Below are positions 20,079-28,560 of a stretch of DNA of 64,000 nt, in pieces. Location of the stretch: positions 1,540,501 through 1,604,500 of the forward strand of contig NZ_JNIR01000001.1 of NCBI RefSeq assembly GCF_000702605.1, given 5' to 3'. The stretch's first letter is position 1; each line of letters opens with the position of its first letter. Source of the DNA: Exiguobacterium acetylicum DSM 20416. Lineage in GTDB: Bacteria > Bacillota > Bacilli > Exiguobacteriales > Exiguobacteriaceae. The notes under the pieces are model-generated. The model was not told the DNA's origin. It was given only the letters and a program-made list of their open reading frames with translations, and ran no database searches. The translations under genes and the position numbers were made by a program.

Positions 20079-20105
20079 AGTTTACCATAGCCGAAACGCT
20101 AGCAA
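20079..20105 (-). promoter_or_regulatory. Possible extended -10 promoter for smc-ftsY
   Basis: Minus strand TTGCTA (20100-20105), 15-base spacer, and TGGTAAACT giving an extended -10 (20079-20084). The opposed UPF0435 gene blocks transcription from rnc, so smc needs its own promoter here. The -35 match is modest. Confidence 0.4.
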
Positions 20106-20163
20106 CATGATAGGTTTTAAGGTAGTATCATGCGAAACAAGAAGAAGAGGAGCGAATAACACG

Positions 20164-20364
20164 ATGACGATTGAACAAATGATTGAAGCAATCTTAGATA
20201 AATTGAACATCATCAACAAAGGGGTCATTAAAGCAGACCAGTTCGACGGCTCAAAAAATGAGGACTTAAAAGAGATTTATGAGTTCGTCATGATGCGCGA
20301 CTCGTTATCACTTGCAGAGGTCGATGCGATCGTCGACGAACTGAAATCCCTCAAGACTGTCTAA
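20164..20364 (+). CDS. UPF0435 (DUF1128) family small protein
   Basis: A 66-residue protein starting MTIEQMIEAILDKLNIINKG and ending LAEVDAIVDELKSL. It matches the Bacillus YfkK-type UPF0435 family in length and in the pattern of two amphipathic helices around an EDLKEIYEFV core. Function is unknown. It is the only plus-strand gene in the first 30 kb. It lies between rnc and smc, which are normally adjacent, and shares a bidirectional terminator with rnc. An AGGAG site is 10 bases upstream of the ATG. Confidence 0.85.
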   Translation: MTIEQMIEAILDKLNIINKGVIKADQFDGSKNEDLKEIYEFVMMRDSLSLAEVDAIVDELKSLKTV

Positions 20365-20383
20365 TCAAGCGAACTTCACACGA

Positions 20384-20429
20384 TAAAGGCCGATCATCTC
20401 TCACGCATTCGAGAGATGGTCGGCCTTTT
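20384..20429. terminator. Bidirectional terminator between the UPF0435 gene and rnc
   Basis: A 17-bp stem (AAGGCCGATCATCTCTC with GAGAGATGGTCGGCCTT, one G-U) with T tracts on both sides separates two converging genes. Confidence 0.88.
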
Positions 20430-20434
20430 GTTGC

Positions 20435-21205
20435 TTAAAACTGTTTCTTTAATTCAAGTAAGGCTTGTTTTGCCACCTGTTGTTCTGCCTCTTTTTTCGA
20501 TCGGCCTGTCCCGATCCCTTCAAGCTCATCCGCGACTTGGACACGCGAGATAAATTCCCGACTATGCGCCGGACCGCGCTCCTCGATGATTTCACACTCG
20601 ATGACACCTAAACCGACACGTTGAATCGCTTCCTGTAATTGACTCTTGAAATCTGTCTGTTCTTCAAAAAAGCCTGTCGCCACTTTCGGAAAAACCGCTT
20701 CGGCGAGGAATCGTTCGGCTGCTTCGATGCCTTGGTCAAGATACAAGGCGCCAATGAAGGATTCGAAGACATCCGCAAGTAAGGCTGGACGATTCCGACC
20801 ACCGGTCAGTTCTTCCCCCTTACCTAACAGAATCATATCGGAAAACTGATAGTGATTCGCAAATTGGACGAGTGACGGTTCACAGACGATCGCCGCTCGC
20901 AATTTCGTTAATTCCCCCTCGGAACGTTCCGGGTAGTGTTCGAATAGATAGCGTGATACGGTCAACTCTAAGACAGCGTCCCCTAAAAATTCTAGGCGTT
21001 CATTATCCCCTTCTGACTCACGTTGTTCATTGACGAACGAAGAGTGCGTGAAGGCTTGTTTTAATAGCTCGACATTAGAAAACGTGATATTCAGACGCTC
21101 TTGTAACGCTTCGAATTTCTGCTCGATTTGAGCGAGCGTCCGAGCATCCTTGCGTCGTTTTACATAGGGTCCTTTTCGGACACGACGTCCTTTTTGATTC
21201 GTCAT
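20435..21205 (-). CDS. rnc: Ribonuclease III
   Basis: Double-strand-specific endonuclease for rRNA precursor and mRNA processing. The catalytic domain holds the signature [17 protein letters not shown]. The C-terminal double-strand RNA-binding domain spans about residues 180-255 ([14 protein letters not shown] ... [16 protein letters not shown]). A basic N-terminal tail ([15 protein letters not shown]) is present. The ATG at 21205 has a perfect AGGAGG; the upstream in-frame start at 21232 lies in a hairpin. It follows acpP. Confidence 0.96.
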   Translation of the reverse strand: MTNQKGRRVRKGPYVKRRKDARTLAQIEQKFEALQERLNITFSNVELLKQAFTHSSFVNEQRESEGDNERLEFLGDAVLELTVSRYLFEHYPERSEGELTKLRAAIVCEPSLVQFANHYQFSDMILLGKGEELTGGRNRPALLADVFESFIGALYLDQGIEAAERFLAEAVFPKVATGFFEEQTDFKSQLQEAIQRVGLGVIECEIIEERGPAHSREFISRVQVADELEGIGTGRSKKEAEQQVAKQALLELKKQF

Positions 21206-21218
21206 AGTTCCTCCTAAA

Positions 21219-21256
21219 CAGCTAAAGCCCACCGCAAAATGCGGTGGGTCAGCTTC
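21219..21256 (-). terminator. Hairpin between acpP and rnc
   Basis: CCCACCGCA-TTTT-TGCGGTGGG flanked by AGCTGA/TTTAGCT makes a stable hairpin 5 bases past the acpP stop. The T tail is short (CTTTAGCT), so it may stabilise the abundant acpP mRNA end or terminate only partly before rnc. Confidence 0.6.
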
Positions 21257-21261
21257 AATGA

Positions 21262-21501
21262 TCAGACTTGTGTTTCGATGTAGTTGACGACATCGCCGAC
21301 AGTCTTCAAGTTTTCTGCTTGCTCATCTTCGATCGTGATTTCGAACTTGTCTTCTAAGTCCATGACGAGTTCCATGACTTCGAGAGAGTCAGCACCGAGG
21401 TCGTCTTTGAACGATTTATCAAGTGTGATTTCACTTTGTTCTTTACCTAATTTTTCTGCGATTGCTTCTTGTACGTCTACTAAGATTTGTTCTTTTGTCA
21501 T
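21262..21501 (-). CDS. acpP: Acyl carrier protein
   Basis: Carries growing acyl chains in type II fatty acid synthesis on a 4'-phosphopantetheine attached to Ser in [10 protein letters not shown]. 79 acidic residues, four-helix fold pattern. The ATG at 21501 follows GGAGGG. Upstream in-frame codons to 21552 lack a ribosome site and are not family-like. Last gene of the fapR-plsX-fabD-fabG-acpP set. Confidence 0.97.
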   Translation of the reverse strand: MTKEQILVDVQEAIAEKLGKEQSEITLDKSFKDDLGADSLEVMELVMDLEDKFEITIEDEQAENLKTVGDVVNYIETQV

Positions 21502-21571
21502 TTTAAAATCCCTCCATGAGTTGAGTATATAAGATGATTGCCGATTTGGCAAAGTACTACCGTTAGTTGTG

Positions 21572-22303
21572 TTACATCGTCATGCCGCCATCGACGGCAA
21601 GAGTTTGTCCTGTGATATATCGCGCTTCATCTGAAGCGATGAAACTGACGAGTGAAGCGATATCGTCCGTTTGACCGAAGCGTTTCAACGGAATTTGCCC
21701 GAGTGACAGGTTCCGCTGTTCTTCCGTCAATTCATCCGTCATGTCAGTCTCGATAAAGCCTGGACAGATAGCATTGACTGTGACGCCTTTACTAGCGAGT
21801 TCACGTGCGACGGATTTCGTCAGCCCGATCAGACCCGCTTTCGCAGCGACATAGTTCGCTTGCCCTGGATTTCCGGAAATACCGACGACTGATGCGATGT
21901 TGATGATACGACCGCTTGTTTTTAACAATGGACGTGTCGCAGCTTGCGTGACAAGAAACGCTCCCTTGAGGTTCGTATCGATGACAGCATCGAAATCCGC
22001 TTCCTTCATGCGCATTAGCAAACCATCGCGCGTGATGCCGGCATTATTGACGACACAATCCAGTTGACCGAACGTGTCGATTGTCTGTTTGATCATCTGT
22101 TTGACAGCATCTGCTTCAGCGACATTCGCTTGAATCGCGAGTGCCTCTCCGCCTGCTTCCCTGATTTCACGGACAACGGCTTCCGCCTTATCCGTGCTTC
22201 CTGCATAGTTGACGACGACACGGAAACCATCTGTTGCCAATCGCTTCGCGATGGCAGCTCCGATGCCGCGTGACGCGCCAGTGACGAGTGCTACTTTACT
22301 CAA
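21572..22303 (-). CDS. fabG: 3-oxoacyl-[ACP] reductase FabG
   Basis: NADPH-dependent reductase of the elongation cycle. Short-chain dehydrogenase with cofactor motif [23 protein letters not shown], catalytic Ser in [11 protein letters not shown] and YVAAK Tyr-Lys. 243 residues. Translation starts at TTG (22303), four bases overlapping the fabD stop (TTGA), with GGAGGG inside the end of fabD. This means close coupling. Confidence 0.97.
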   Translation of the reverse strand: MSKVALVTGASRGIGAAIAKRLATDGFRVVVNYAGSTDKAEAVVREIREAGGEALAIQANVAEADAVKQMIKQTIDTFGQLDCVVNNAGITRDGLLMRMKEADFDAVIDTNLKGAFLVTQAATRPLLKTSGRIINIASVVGISGNPGQANYVAAKAGLIGLTKSVARELASKGVTVNAICPGFIETDMTDELTEEQRNLSLGQIPLKRFGQTDDIASLVSFIASDEARYITGQTLAVDGGMTM

Positions 22304-23220
22304 CGAATTCCCTCCGCTTCCAGTTGCTCAAGTGTCGTGATGCTGATGATCTTCGCATCTTTTTTGATTCGTTTCACGAGACCGCTCAATGGAGATGATG
22401 GACCAAACTCGATGAATGTATCCGCACCCTCTTCAATCAGACGCTCGACGCATGATTCGAATCGAACCGGTGAATAGAGCTGTTGAACGAGCAAACGAAT
22501 CAATTCGTCTGGTTGATCGTGGAACGCACTGTCGACGTTCGAGATGAATTTCGTCTTCGCTGCTTCAAACGGTGACGAGACGAGAATGTCTTCGAATCGT
22601 GGTGCGAATGGTGTCATGAGTGACGAATGGAACGCACCTGATACATCAAGCGGTAAGACATGTTTTGCTCCGAGCTCTTTTAACTTCGCTGTAGCGGATT
22701 CGACCGCTGCAATTTGTCCGGAGATGACGAATTGCCCAGGACAGTTGTAGTTCGCTATCTGGACAATCTCTCCCGTTGCCGCAATCGATTCGACCGCGTG
22801 ATGGGCTGCCTCGACATCATTCATGCCGATGACTGCCGCCATCGTTCCACCCGTGACTTGATTCATGAGTTTTCCGCGTTCGCGGACGAGATAGACGGCT
22901 TCAGACGGTGTGATGACAGAAGCTGCGACGAGCGCGCTATATTCTCCAACACTGTGTCCGAGTACGAAATCAGGTGTGTGTCCTTGTGCTGCGTACTGCT
23001 GTGCGAGTAATGCACTATGTGCGACGATGGCTGGTTGAGCGATGTCCGTCGCTTTCAATTCATCCTTCGTCCCTGTCGTCATCAGCGTCGTCAGATCCAG
23101 ACCAATTCGCGTTCCGAGGTCAGCGAGTGCTTGGCGTGTCTCGTCTTGCGTGATAAGCGTCTGTCCCATTCCAGGCGTCTGTGACCCTTGTCCTGGAAAC
23201 ATCCAAACTGTTTTCCCCAT
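22300..23220 (-). CDS. fabD: Malonyl-CoA:ACP transacylase FabD
   Basis: Transfers malonyl groups from CoA to ACP. 306 residues with [12 protein letters not shown] at the N-terminus, the catalytic [10 protein letters not shown] serine, and SGAFHSSLM supplying the active-site histidine. It lies 16 bases downstream of plsX and overlaps fabG. Confidence 0.97.
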   Translation of the reverse strand: MGKTVWMFPGQGSQTPGMGQTLITQDETRQALADLGTRIGLDLTTLMTTGTKDELKATDIAQPAIVAHSALLAQQYAAQGHTPDFVLGHSVGEYSALVAASVITPSEAVYLVRERGKLMNQVTGGTMAAVIGMNDVEAAHHAVESIAATGEIVQIANYNCPGQFVISGQIAAVESATAKLKELGAKHVLPLDVSGAFHSSLMTPFAPRFEDILVSSPFEAAKTKFISNVDSAFHDQPDELIRLLVQQLYSPVRFESCVERLIEEGADTFIEFGPSSPLSGLVKRIKKDAKIISITTLEQLEAEGIR

Positions 23221-23236
23221 CTCGTCTCACTCCTTC

Positions 23237-24232
23237 TTAACGTGCTTCTGTTGCCTTCGCTTGAACGATTTTGGCAACGACTTCTTGTTCGACCATCTTT
23301 TCCGCTTGAACGAGCGCTCGGCTAAATGCGTAGGCATTACTTGAACCATGCGCCTTGATGACCGGAGCCGCAATGCCGAATAGTCCAGCACCGCCATATT
23401 CTTCATAAGCGAGCAACTGCTTCATTTTTTTTAACTTCGGTTTCAGTACGAGAGCGGCGAGCTTTGATGTCCACGAGCTCATGAACTGTTCCTTCATGAC
23501 ACCCATGATCATACTGGCAGCCCCTTCTGTACTCTTAAGTAACGTATTGCCGGCAAAACCTTCCGTGACGATGACATCGACGTCACCGCTCATCGCTTCT
23601 CTCGCCTCGACGTTCCCAACGAAATGAATCGGTGCTGTCTCAAGTAGCGGATACGTTTCCTTCGTCAGTGCATTCCCTTTACCGGCTTCTGATCCGATAT
23701 TCAGGAGTCCGACTTTCGGACGTGTGATGCCGCGAACTTGTTCTGCGTAGACAGACCCCATGATGGCATAATCGAGCAAATGCTCTGCCTTCGCATCCGG
23801 GTTGGCGCCAACATCTAAGATGACGACACCTTTCCCATTACGTGTCGGGAAAGTCGGGGCCAGTGCAGGACGGTCAACTCCTTCGATTCGACCGATGACG
23901 AACAATCCGGCAGTCATGAGCGCTCCCGTGTTTCCTGCTGAAATCAAGGCATCTGCTTCTCCTGATTTCACCAGGTTTGCAGCCACAACGAGTGAGCTAT
24001 CTTTCTTGCGGCGAATCGCACGTACCGGTTCATCTTCTCCGGTGATGACGGATGCCGCGTGGACGATCGTCACGCGCGGATCCTCGATTGTGTATGAGCG
24101 TAATTTTAACTCATCTCCGACTAGTCGGATATCGATGTCTTCGTTTGGACGTTCTGCCAAATAGGCAACGACCCCTTCTACGATGGCACGGGGTGCGTGG
24201 TCGCCCCCCATAGCGTCAACTGCTAAAATCAT
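23237..24232 (-). CDS. plsX: Phosphate acyltransferase PlsX
   Basis: Makes acyl-phosphate from acyl-ACP, the first step toward phosphatidic acid in Gram-positives, where PlsY then uses it. 331 residues starting [14 protein letters not shown], with [18 protein letters not shown] and [11 protein letters not shown]. It overlaps fapR by ATGA, with the ribosome site inside the fapR end. The gene links fatty acid and phospholipid synthesis in one FapR-controlled operon. Confidence 0.97.
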   Translation of the reverse strand: MILAVDAMGGDHAPRAIVEGVVAYLAERPNEDIDIRLVGDELKLRSYTIEDPRVTIVHAASVITGEDEPVRAIRRKKDSSLVVAANLVKSGEADALISAGNTGALMTAGLFVIGRIEGVDRPALAPTFPTRNGKGVVILDVGANPDAKAEHLLDYAIMGSVYAEQVRGITRPKVGLLNIGSEAGKGNALTKETYPLLETAPIHFVGNVEAREAMSGDVDVIVTEGFAGNTLLKSTEGAASMIMGVMKEQFMSSWTSKLAALVLKPKLKKMKQLLAYEEYGGAGLFGIAAPVIKAHGSSNAYAFSRALVQAEKMVEQEVVAKIVQAKATEAR

Positions 24233-24798
24233 TTCGATTCCTCCTTACTACTTCGATACACCGTGAACTCACCGATGAAGACACATTCTTCACCGACATA
24301 ACTCTCCACCGTGATGTCAGAACGCCCATCTTGACGATGGGAACTGACGAACGCCTTCGCAACGACGCGTTCTCCGACGTGAACGGAGCGTGTGAACTGG
24401 ACGTTCGCACGTGTCGTCAACGCGAGTTCATCATCGATGAGTGCAATCGCAAGCGAGTTTGCCTGCGCGAACAAAATATGTCCGCGGGCGATTGCATTCC
24501 GACTAAATGCATGTTCCGGCAAAATCTCAAGGATCGAGATGGCAGATGTATCGAGTTTCAGGTCAATCATATCACCAATGACTTCATTTTCAGTCAACGT
24601 ACGCACATCATCCAGCCGTTCGGTCGCGACGTGTTTAATTCGCTCCCGTAATTCCGGAATCTTTAATTCCATCCGGTCGAGACGAATCATCTGGATACTG
24701 ACACGGAATCGTGTCGCCAGCGCTTCATCCGTGATGAACGGATTTTGCTCGATCGTCTGTAATAATTCTTGTTGTCTCTCTTTTTTAGGTACCCGCAT
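24229..24798 (-). CDS. fapR: Transcription factor FapR, lipid synthesis repressor
   Basis: Repressor that senses malonyl-CoA and controls fatty acid and phospholipid genes. The N-terminal DeoR-like helix-turn-helix ([21 protein letters not shown]) is joined by a linker helix to a hot-dog effector domain ([28 protein letters not shown]). The ATG at 24798 (189 aa) has GGGAGG; the longer frame to 24828 would run into the operator. A palindrome matching the FapR operator overlaps the start point, so autoregulation is expected. Confidence 0.96.
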   Translation of the reverse strand: MRVPKKERQQELLQTIEQNPFITDEALATRFRVSIQMIRLDRMELKIPELRERIKHVATERLDDVRTLTENEVIGDMIDLKLDTSAISILEILPEHAFSRNAIARGHILFAQANSLAIALIDDELALTTRANVQFTRSVHVGERVVAKAFVSSHRQDGRSDITVESYVGEECVFIGEFTVYRSSKEESK

Positions 24799-24830
24799 GT
24801 ATGTTCCTCCCACAAGAAGGATGACCACTA

Positions 24831-24847
24831 TTATTACCTGGTACTAA
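24831..24847. promoter_or_regulatory. FapR operator
   Basis: The plus-strand 17-mer TTATTACCTGGTACTAA is a near-perfect palindrome of the known FapR type (TTAGTAC-centred). It covers the predicted transcription start of fapR, so bound FapR would block its own operon. Confidence 0.85.
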
Positions 24848-24851
24848 CAGT

Positions 24852-24880
24852 AGTATATATCCCTTGTTGTTCACTTTCAA
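24852..24880 (-). promoter_or_regulatory. Promoter of fapR-plsX-fabD-fabG-acpP
   Basis: Minus strand -35 TTGAAA (24875-24880), 17-base spacer, -10 TATACT (24852-24857). The start near 24846 falls in the FapR operator. Confidence 0.8.
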
Positions 24881-24883
24881 GTA

Positions 24884-26914
24884 TTATTCGATTCTTTCTC
24901 CTTCAAGTAGCCCTTGTCGTTCGATATAGTCACGTAAGACATCATATTCCGGCGCTTGCCAAAAGGCGTCCGATCGCAGTAAACGGACTGCATCTTGTCG
25001 CGCGGTTTCCATGACTTGTATATCGAGCGCAGGATCAGTCAAGACGAATCGCGGTAAACCACTTTGTTCGGTACCAAAGAAATTTCCGGCTCCGCGCAGT
25101 TTCAAATCCTTTTCCGCTAGCTTGAAGCCATCGTTCGTCTCCGTCATCGTCTTGATCCGTTCTTTTCCCGTATCGGAAGAGGGATCGGCGATTAGAATAC
25201 AATAAGACTGGGCATCACCTCGACCGACGCGTCCTCTTAATTGGTGTAATTGCGCAAGACCGAAGCGTTCTGCATCATGAATGACGATGATCGACGCGTT
25301 CGGAACGTTCACGCCGACCTCGACGACAGTCGTTGAAACAAGGATTTGAACGGTATTCTCCTTGAACGCCTGCATGACTTCGTCTTTTTCGGAAGAAGTC
25401 AAGCGCCCATGCATCAAACCGACATGATAGGGCTTGAACCTCTCGGTCAATATCGCATGTAATTCAATCGCATTTTGAACTTCAAGTGATTCGGATTCCT
25501 CGATCAATGGCGTGATGACGTAGGCTTGTCTTCCTTGCGACAACTCTTTCTCGACGAACCCGAAAACGCGTTCCATCTGTTGTGGTTTCGCCCAGTAGGT
25601 CTCGATTTCCTTTCGTCCCGCCGGCATCTCATCGATGATCGAAACATCCATATCTCCAAAGACCGATATCGCAAGCGTACGCGGAATCGGTGTCGCTGTC
25701 ATATATAATACATCTGCCTGTTCGGCTTTCGCGCGCAATCGTTTCCGTTGTTCGACACCGAAGCGATGTTGTTCATCGGTGATGACGAGGTGTAATGCCT
25801 TGAACTGGACGGTGTCTTGAATCAGCGCATGTGTTCCGACCAAGACGTCGATTTCTCCTGTCACGAGGGCTTCGAGCAAGTGCGCGCGCGCTTTTCCTTT
25901 AACTGAACTCGTCAGTAGACCGACCCGAATGCCAAGTGGTTCAAGCAATGGGGCGAGCGACGCTGCATGCTGTTCCGCTAAAATTTCGGTCGGCACCATT
26001 AAGGCGCCTTGTCTTCCGGCACGAACCGTCGCGAATAAGGCGATGGCTGCAATGACGGTCTTCCCGCTTCCGACATCCCCTTGCAACAACCGATTCATTC
26101 GTTCGCCGAGACCGATATCGTCAAGGATTTCTTTTGTCACACGTTGCTGGGCACCTGTCAGCGGAAACGGCAGGCTCTTGATGAAATTAGCGATATCCAT
26201 TTCATGAAGGGGAAGAGCGACCCCTTGACCTTTCCGTCGCCCAAGACGTAACGCCTGTAATTTCAGTTGGAAATAGAGGCACTCCTCGTAGACATAACTC
26301 CGACGAGCAGCCGTTAACTCTTGTCGATTCGTCGGGAAATGAAGTGCCTTTAGCATCGTCATCCGATCTTGTAACCGGTATGTCTTCCGGATGCTATCCG
26401 GTATCCGTTCAGCCAATGCCTCAGTCTCCTTGAACGCCAAGTCGACGACGCGCCGAAACGTCTTCATCCGCATGTCGCCACGTAACGAATAGACCGGTGT
26501 CAATTCACCTTCGATTGCTCCAAATTGTAATTCCGTCGCAGAGATTGTCATCCGATGTAAGTCCCATTTGCCACTGACCGTCACTTCTGCCCCGAGCTGC
26601 AGTTGGTCTTTGTAGAATGCCCGGTTGAACATCGTTACGGTCACACTATACCGTTCTTCAACGAGCAGACGGAACGTTAAACGATTCTTTCCTTTGCCAT
26701 AATAGCGCACAAGTGGTTCAGACTGGACTTGACCCGTGAACTTGACTTTATCCTCATGGATTGCTTCCGTTAGACTTCCCGTCACGAAGTCATCATAACG
26801 AAACGGGACGTGCTCGAGCACGTCCGCAACGGTGAGAATATTCATCTCTTCTAGTTTTTTCGCCAAATCCCGTCCGACACCTTTTAATGTGTTGACGTCA
26901 CGTGATGGATTCAT
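24884..26914 (-). CDS. recG: ATP-dependent DNA helicase RecG
   Basis: Branch-migrating helicase that remodels stalled forks, R-loops and Holliday junctions. 676 residues: N-terminal wedge domain (OB fold), then helicase motifs with LLQGDVGSGKTVIAA (Walker A), ITDEQHRFG (DExH-like), TATPIPRTLA, and late motifs STTVVEVGVNVPNA and QLRGRVGRG. The ATG at 26914 overlaps the sdaAA end by 17 bases. Confidence 0.97.
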   Translation of the reverse strand: MNPSRDVNTLKGVGRDLAKKLEEMNILTVADVLEHVPFRYDDFVTGSLTEAIHEDKVKFTGQVQSEPLVRYYGKGKNRLTFRLLVEERYSVTVTMFNRAFYKDQLQLGAEVTVSGKWDLHRMTISATELQFGAIEGELTPVYSLRGDMRMKTFRRVVDLAFKETEALAERIPDSIRKTYRLQDRMTMLKALHFPTNRQELTAARRSYVYEECLYFQLKLQALRLGRRKGQGVALPLHEMDIANFIKSLPFPLTGAQQRVTKEILDDIGLGERMNRLLQGDVGSGKTVIAAIALFATVRAGRQGALMVPTEILAEQHAASLAPLLEPLGIRVGLLTSSVKGKARAHLLEALVTGEIDVLVGTHALIQDTVQFKALHLVITDEQHRFGVEQRKRLRAKAEQADVLYMTATPIPRTLAISVFGDMDVSIIDEMPAGRKEIETYWAKPQQMERVFGFVEKELSQGRQAYVITPLIEESESLEVQNAIELHAILTERFKPYHVGLMHGRLTSSEKDEVMQAFKENTVQILVSTTVVEVGVNVPNASIIVIHDAERFGLAQLHQLRGRVGRGDAQSYCILIADPSSDTGKERIKTMTETNDGFKLAEKDLKLRGAGNFFGTEQSGLPRFVLTDPALDIQVMETARQDAVRLLRSDAFWQAPEYDVLRDYIERQGLLEGERIE

Positions 26915-27794
26915 TCGATAACTCTCCGAAGATTTTCGCTTCGAGCCAGCGACCCGTCGGCGTATTCGCGAGTCCGCCTTTTGCTGTCTCGCGAAGCGCA
27001 GATGGCATCATCTGACCAATCTCATGCATGGCTGAGATGACTTCATCACACGGAATCCGTGACGTGATTCCAGCGAGTGCCATATCGGCAGCGACAACGG
27101 CATTCGCTCCACCCATTGCATTTCGTTTGACGCACGGTACTTCGACGAGTCCTGCAACAGGATCACAGACGAGTCCGAGCATGTTCTTCAGCGCGATCGC
27201 AAAAGCATGCGCTGACTGATCCGGCGTCCCACCTGCCATCTCAACGATCGCAGCTGCTGCCATCGCTGTTGCTGAACCAACTTCTGCCTGACAGCCACCA
27301 GCTGCTCCGGAAATCGACGCATTATTCGCGACGACGAAGCCGAACGCACCGGATGTGAACAAGAAGCGTAACATCTGCTCACGCGTTGGGTTTAAGCGAT
27401 CTTTGACCGCAAATAACGTACCTGGCACGACGCCGGCACTCCCTGCCGTTGGTGTCGCACAAATTTTTCCCATCGCAGCATTGACTTCATTCGTTCCGAT
27501 TGCCTTACTAACGGCGTCCAGTAATAAATCACCGGATAATCCTTTACCTGAAGCACGGTACCGTTGAAGCAAGACAGCATCCCCACCGGTTAGTCCTGTC
27601 ACCGACTGGACACCATCACCATCAAGTGAACGAGCGACTGCTTCTTCCATGACTTGTAGGTTTCGCTCCATCATCGCGTAAACTTCATCCCGCTCTAAGT
27701 GACGAACCGTCATCTCTTGCTCGATCATGACTTCCGAAATCGGAATGTTTCGTTCCGTCGCGATGGCGACGAGTTCTTTTACGGATTTAAACAT
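26898..27794 (-). CDS. sdaAA: L-serine ammonia-lyase, iron-sulfur-dependent, alpha subunit
   Basis: Catalytic subunit that deaminates L-serine to pyruvate and ammonia with a [4Fe-4S] cluster. 298 residues including GSAGVVPGTLFAV, the cluster region CDPVAGLVEVPCVKRNAMGG with two of the cysteines, and a C-terminal QMMPSALRETAKGGLA motif. It lies 4 bases after sdaAB and overlaps recG, as in Bacillus. Confidence 0.95.
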   Translation of the reverse strand: MFKSVKELVAIATERNIPISEVMIEQEMTVRHLERDEVYAMMERNLQVMEEAVARSLDGDGVQSVTGLTGGDAVLLQRYRASGKGLSGDLLLDAVSKAIGTNEVNAAMGKICATPTAGSAGVVPGTLFAVKDRLNPTREQMLRFLFTSGAFGFVVANNASISGAAGGCQAEVGSATAMAAAAIVEMAGGTPDQSAHAFAIALKNMLGLVCDPVAGLVEVPCVKRNAMGGANAVVAADMALAGITSRIPCDEVISAMHEIGQMMPSALRETAKGGLANTPTGRWLEAKIFGELSNESIT

Positions 27795-27798
27795 GTTT

Positions 27799-28461
27799 TC
27801 ACTCTCCCATCATGACGGCACGCTCGACTTGAGGTAACCGATCGATTTCTTCCAACACTTCTGCCGTTATCCGGTCATCAATCTCAATTGCCATGAGTGC
27901 TTGTTTTCCTTTTTCATGCCGTGACACTTCCATATGCCCAATGTTGATTTCGTAATCAGCCAAAATGCTCGTCACGGCTGCAATCGCACCAAAGCGGTCA
28001 TGGTGTAAGACGACGAGTGCCGGTCCCCCACCGGACAAGCGAAGCGGTACACCATTTAGTTCCGTGATCTCAATCGTTCCCCCACCGATTGAAATACCAA
28101 CCAATTCAAACTCTTCTAATCCATTCGACAAGTGGACACGTGCCGTATTCGGATGATCCGTCAACGCCTCACTCGTCTCGAAATGAATCTCAAACCCTTT
28201 CGACTTCGCGATATCGATCGATTGTGGAATCCGGTCGTCGAACGTGTCGTATCCGAGAACCCCGCCAATGATCGCCACATCCGTTCCATGTCCGCGATAC
28301 GTATCAGCAAATGACCCATAAAACGTGATGTGGATGACAGTAGGTGTTTCCCCGAATAATTTACCCGCCATCAATCCAATCCGTGCAGCTCCCGCTGTAT
28401 GCGAGCTTGATGGACCAACCATGACTGGTCCGATGATGTCAAAGACGCTACGATATTTCAT
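27799..28461 (-). CDS. sdaAB: L-serine ammonia-lyase, iron-sulfur-dependent, beta subunit
   Basis: Small subunit of the two-part serine dehydratase. The N-terminal ~150 residues have the substrate loop VGPSSSHTAGAARIG. The C-terminal ~75 residues form an ACT domain (ALVVLHHDRFGAIAAVTSIL; NIGHMEVSRHEKGKQ), which in this family may bind serine. The ATG at 28461 has GAGGGGA. A promoter may be nested in the hairpins that end the upstream fakA unit. Confidence 0.95.
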   Translation of the reverse strand: MKYRSVFDIIGPVMVGPSSSHTAGAARIGLMAGKLFGETPTVIHITFYGSFADTYRGHGTDVAIIGGVLGYDTFDDRIPQSIDIAKSKGFEIHFETSEALTDHPNTARVHLSNGLEEFELVGISIGGGTIEITELNGVPLRLSGGGPALVVLHHDRFGAIAAVTSILADYEINIGHMEVSRHEKGKQALMAIEIDDRITAEVLEEIDRLPQVERAVMMGE

Positions 28462-28489
28462 CTCTTTTCCCCTCTCTATGAAACAAACG

Positions 28490-28550
28490 AAATCCCACCT
28501 CTATTATCGCAGATGGTGGGATTCGTGAAAAGGCTAGTCGCCCTTTTCAG
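28490..28550 (-). terminator. Tandem hairpins after fakA
   Basis: Two inverted repeats follow the fakA stop: GAAAAGG/CCTTTTC (28527-28549) and AATCCCACC/GGTGGGATT (28491-28522). The second is followed by TTCGTTTGTTTC on the minus strand. The second is the likely terminator. Confidence 0.65.
28503..28531 (-). promoter_or_regulatory. Possible promoter for sdaAB-sdaAA-recG
   Basis: TTTTCA (28526-28531), 17 bases, GATAAT (28503-28508) on the minus strand, lying inside the terminator hairpins. The same TTTTCA -35 occurs before the YloU gene. The leader would be about 35 bases. Confidence 0.45.
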
Positions 28551-28560
28551 TATGATGGTT

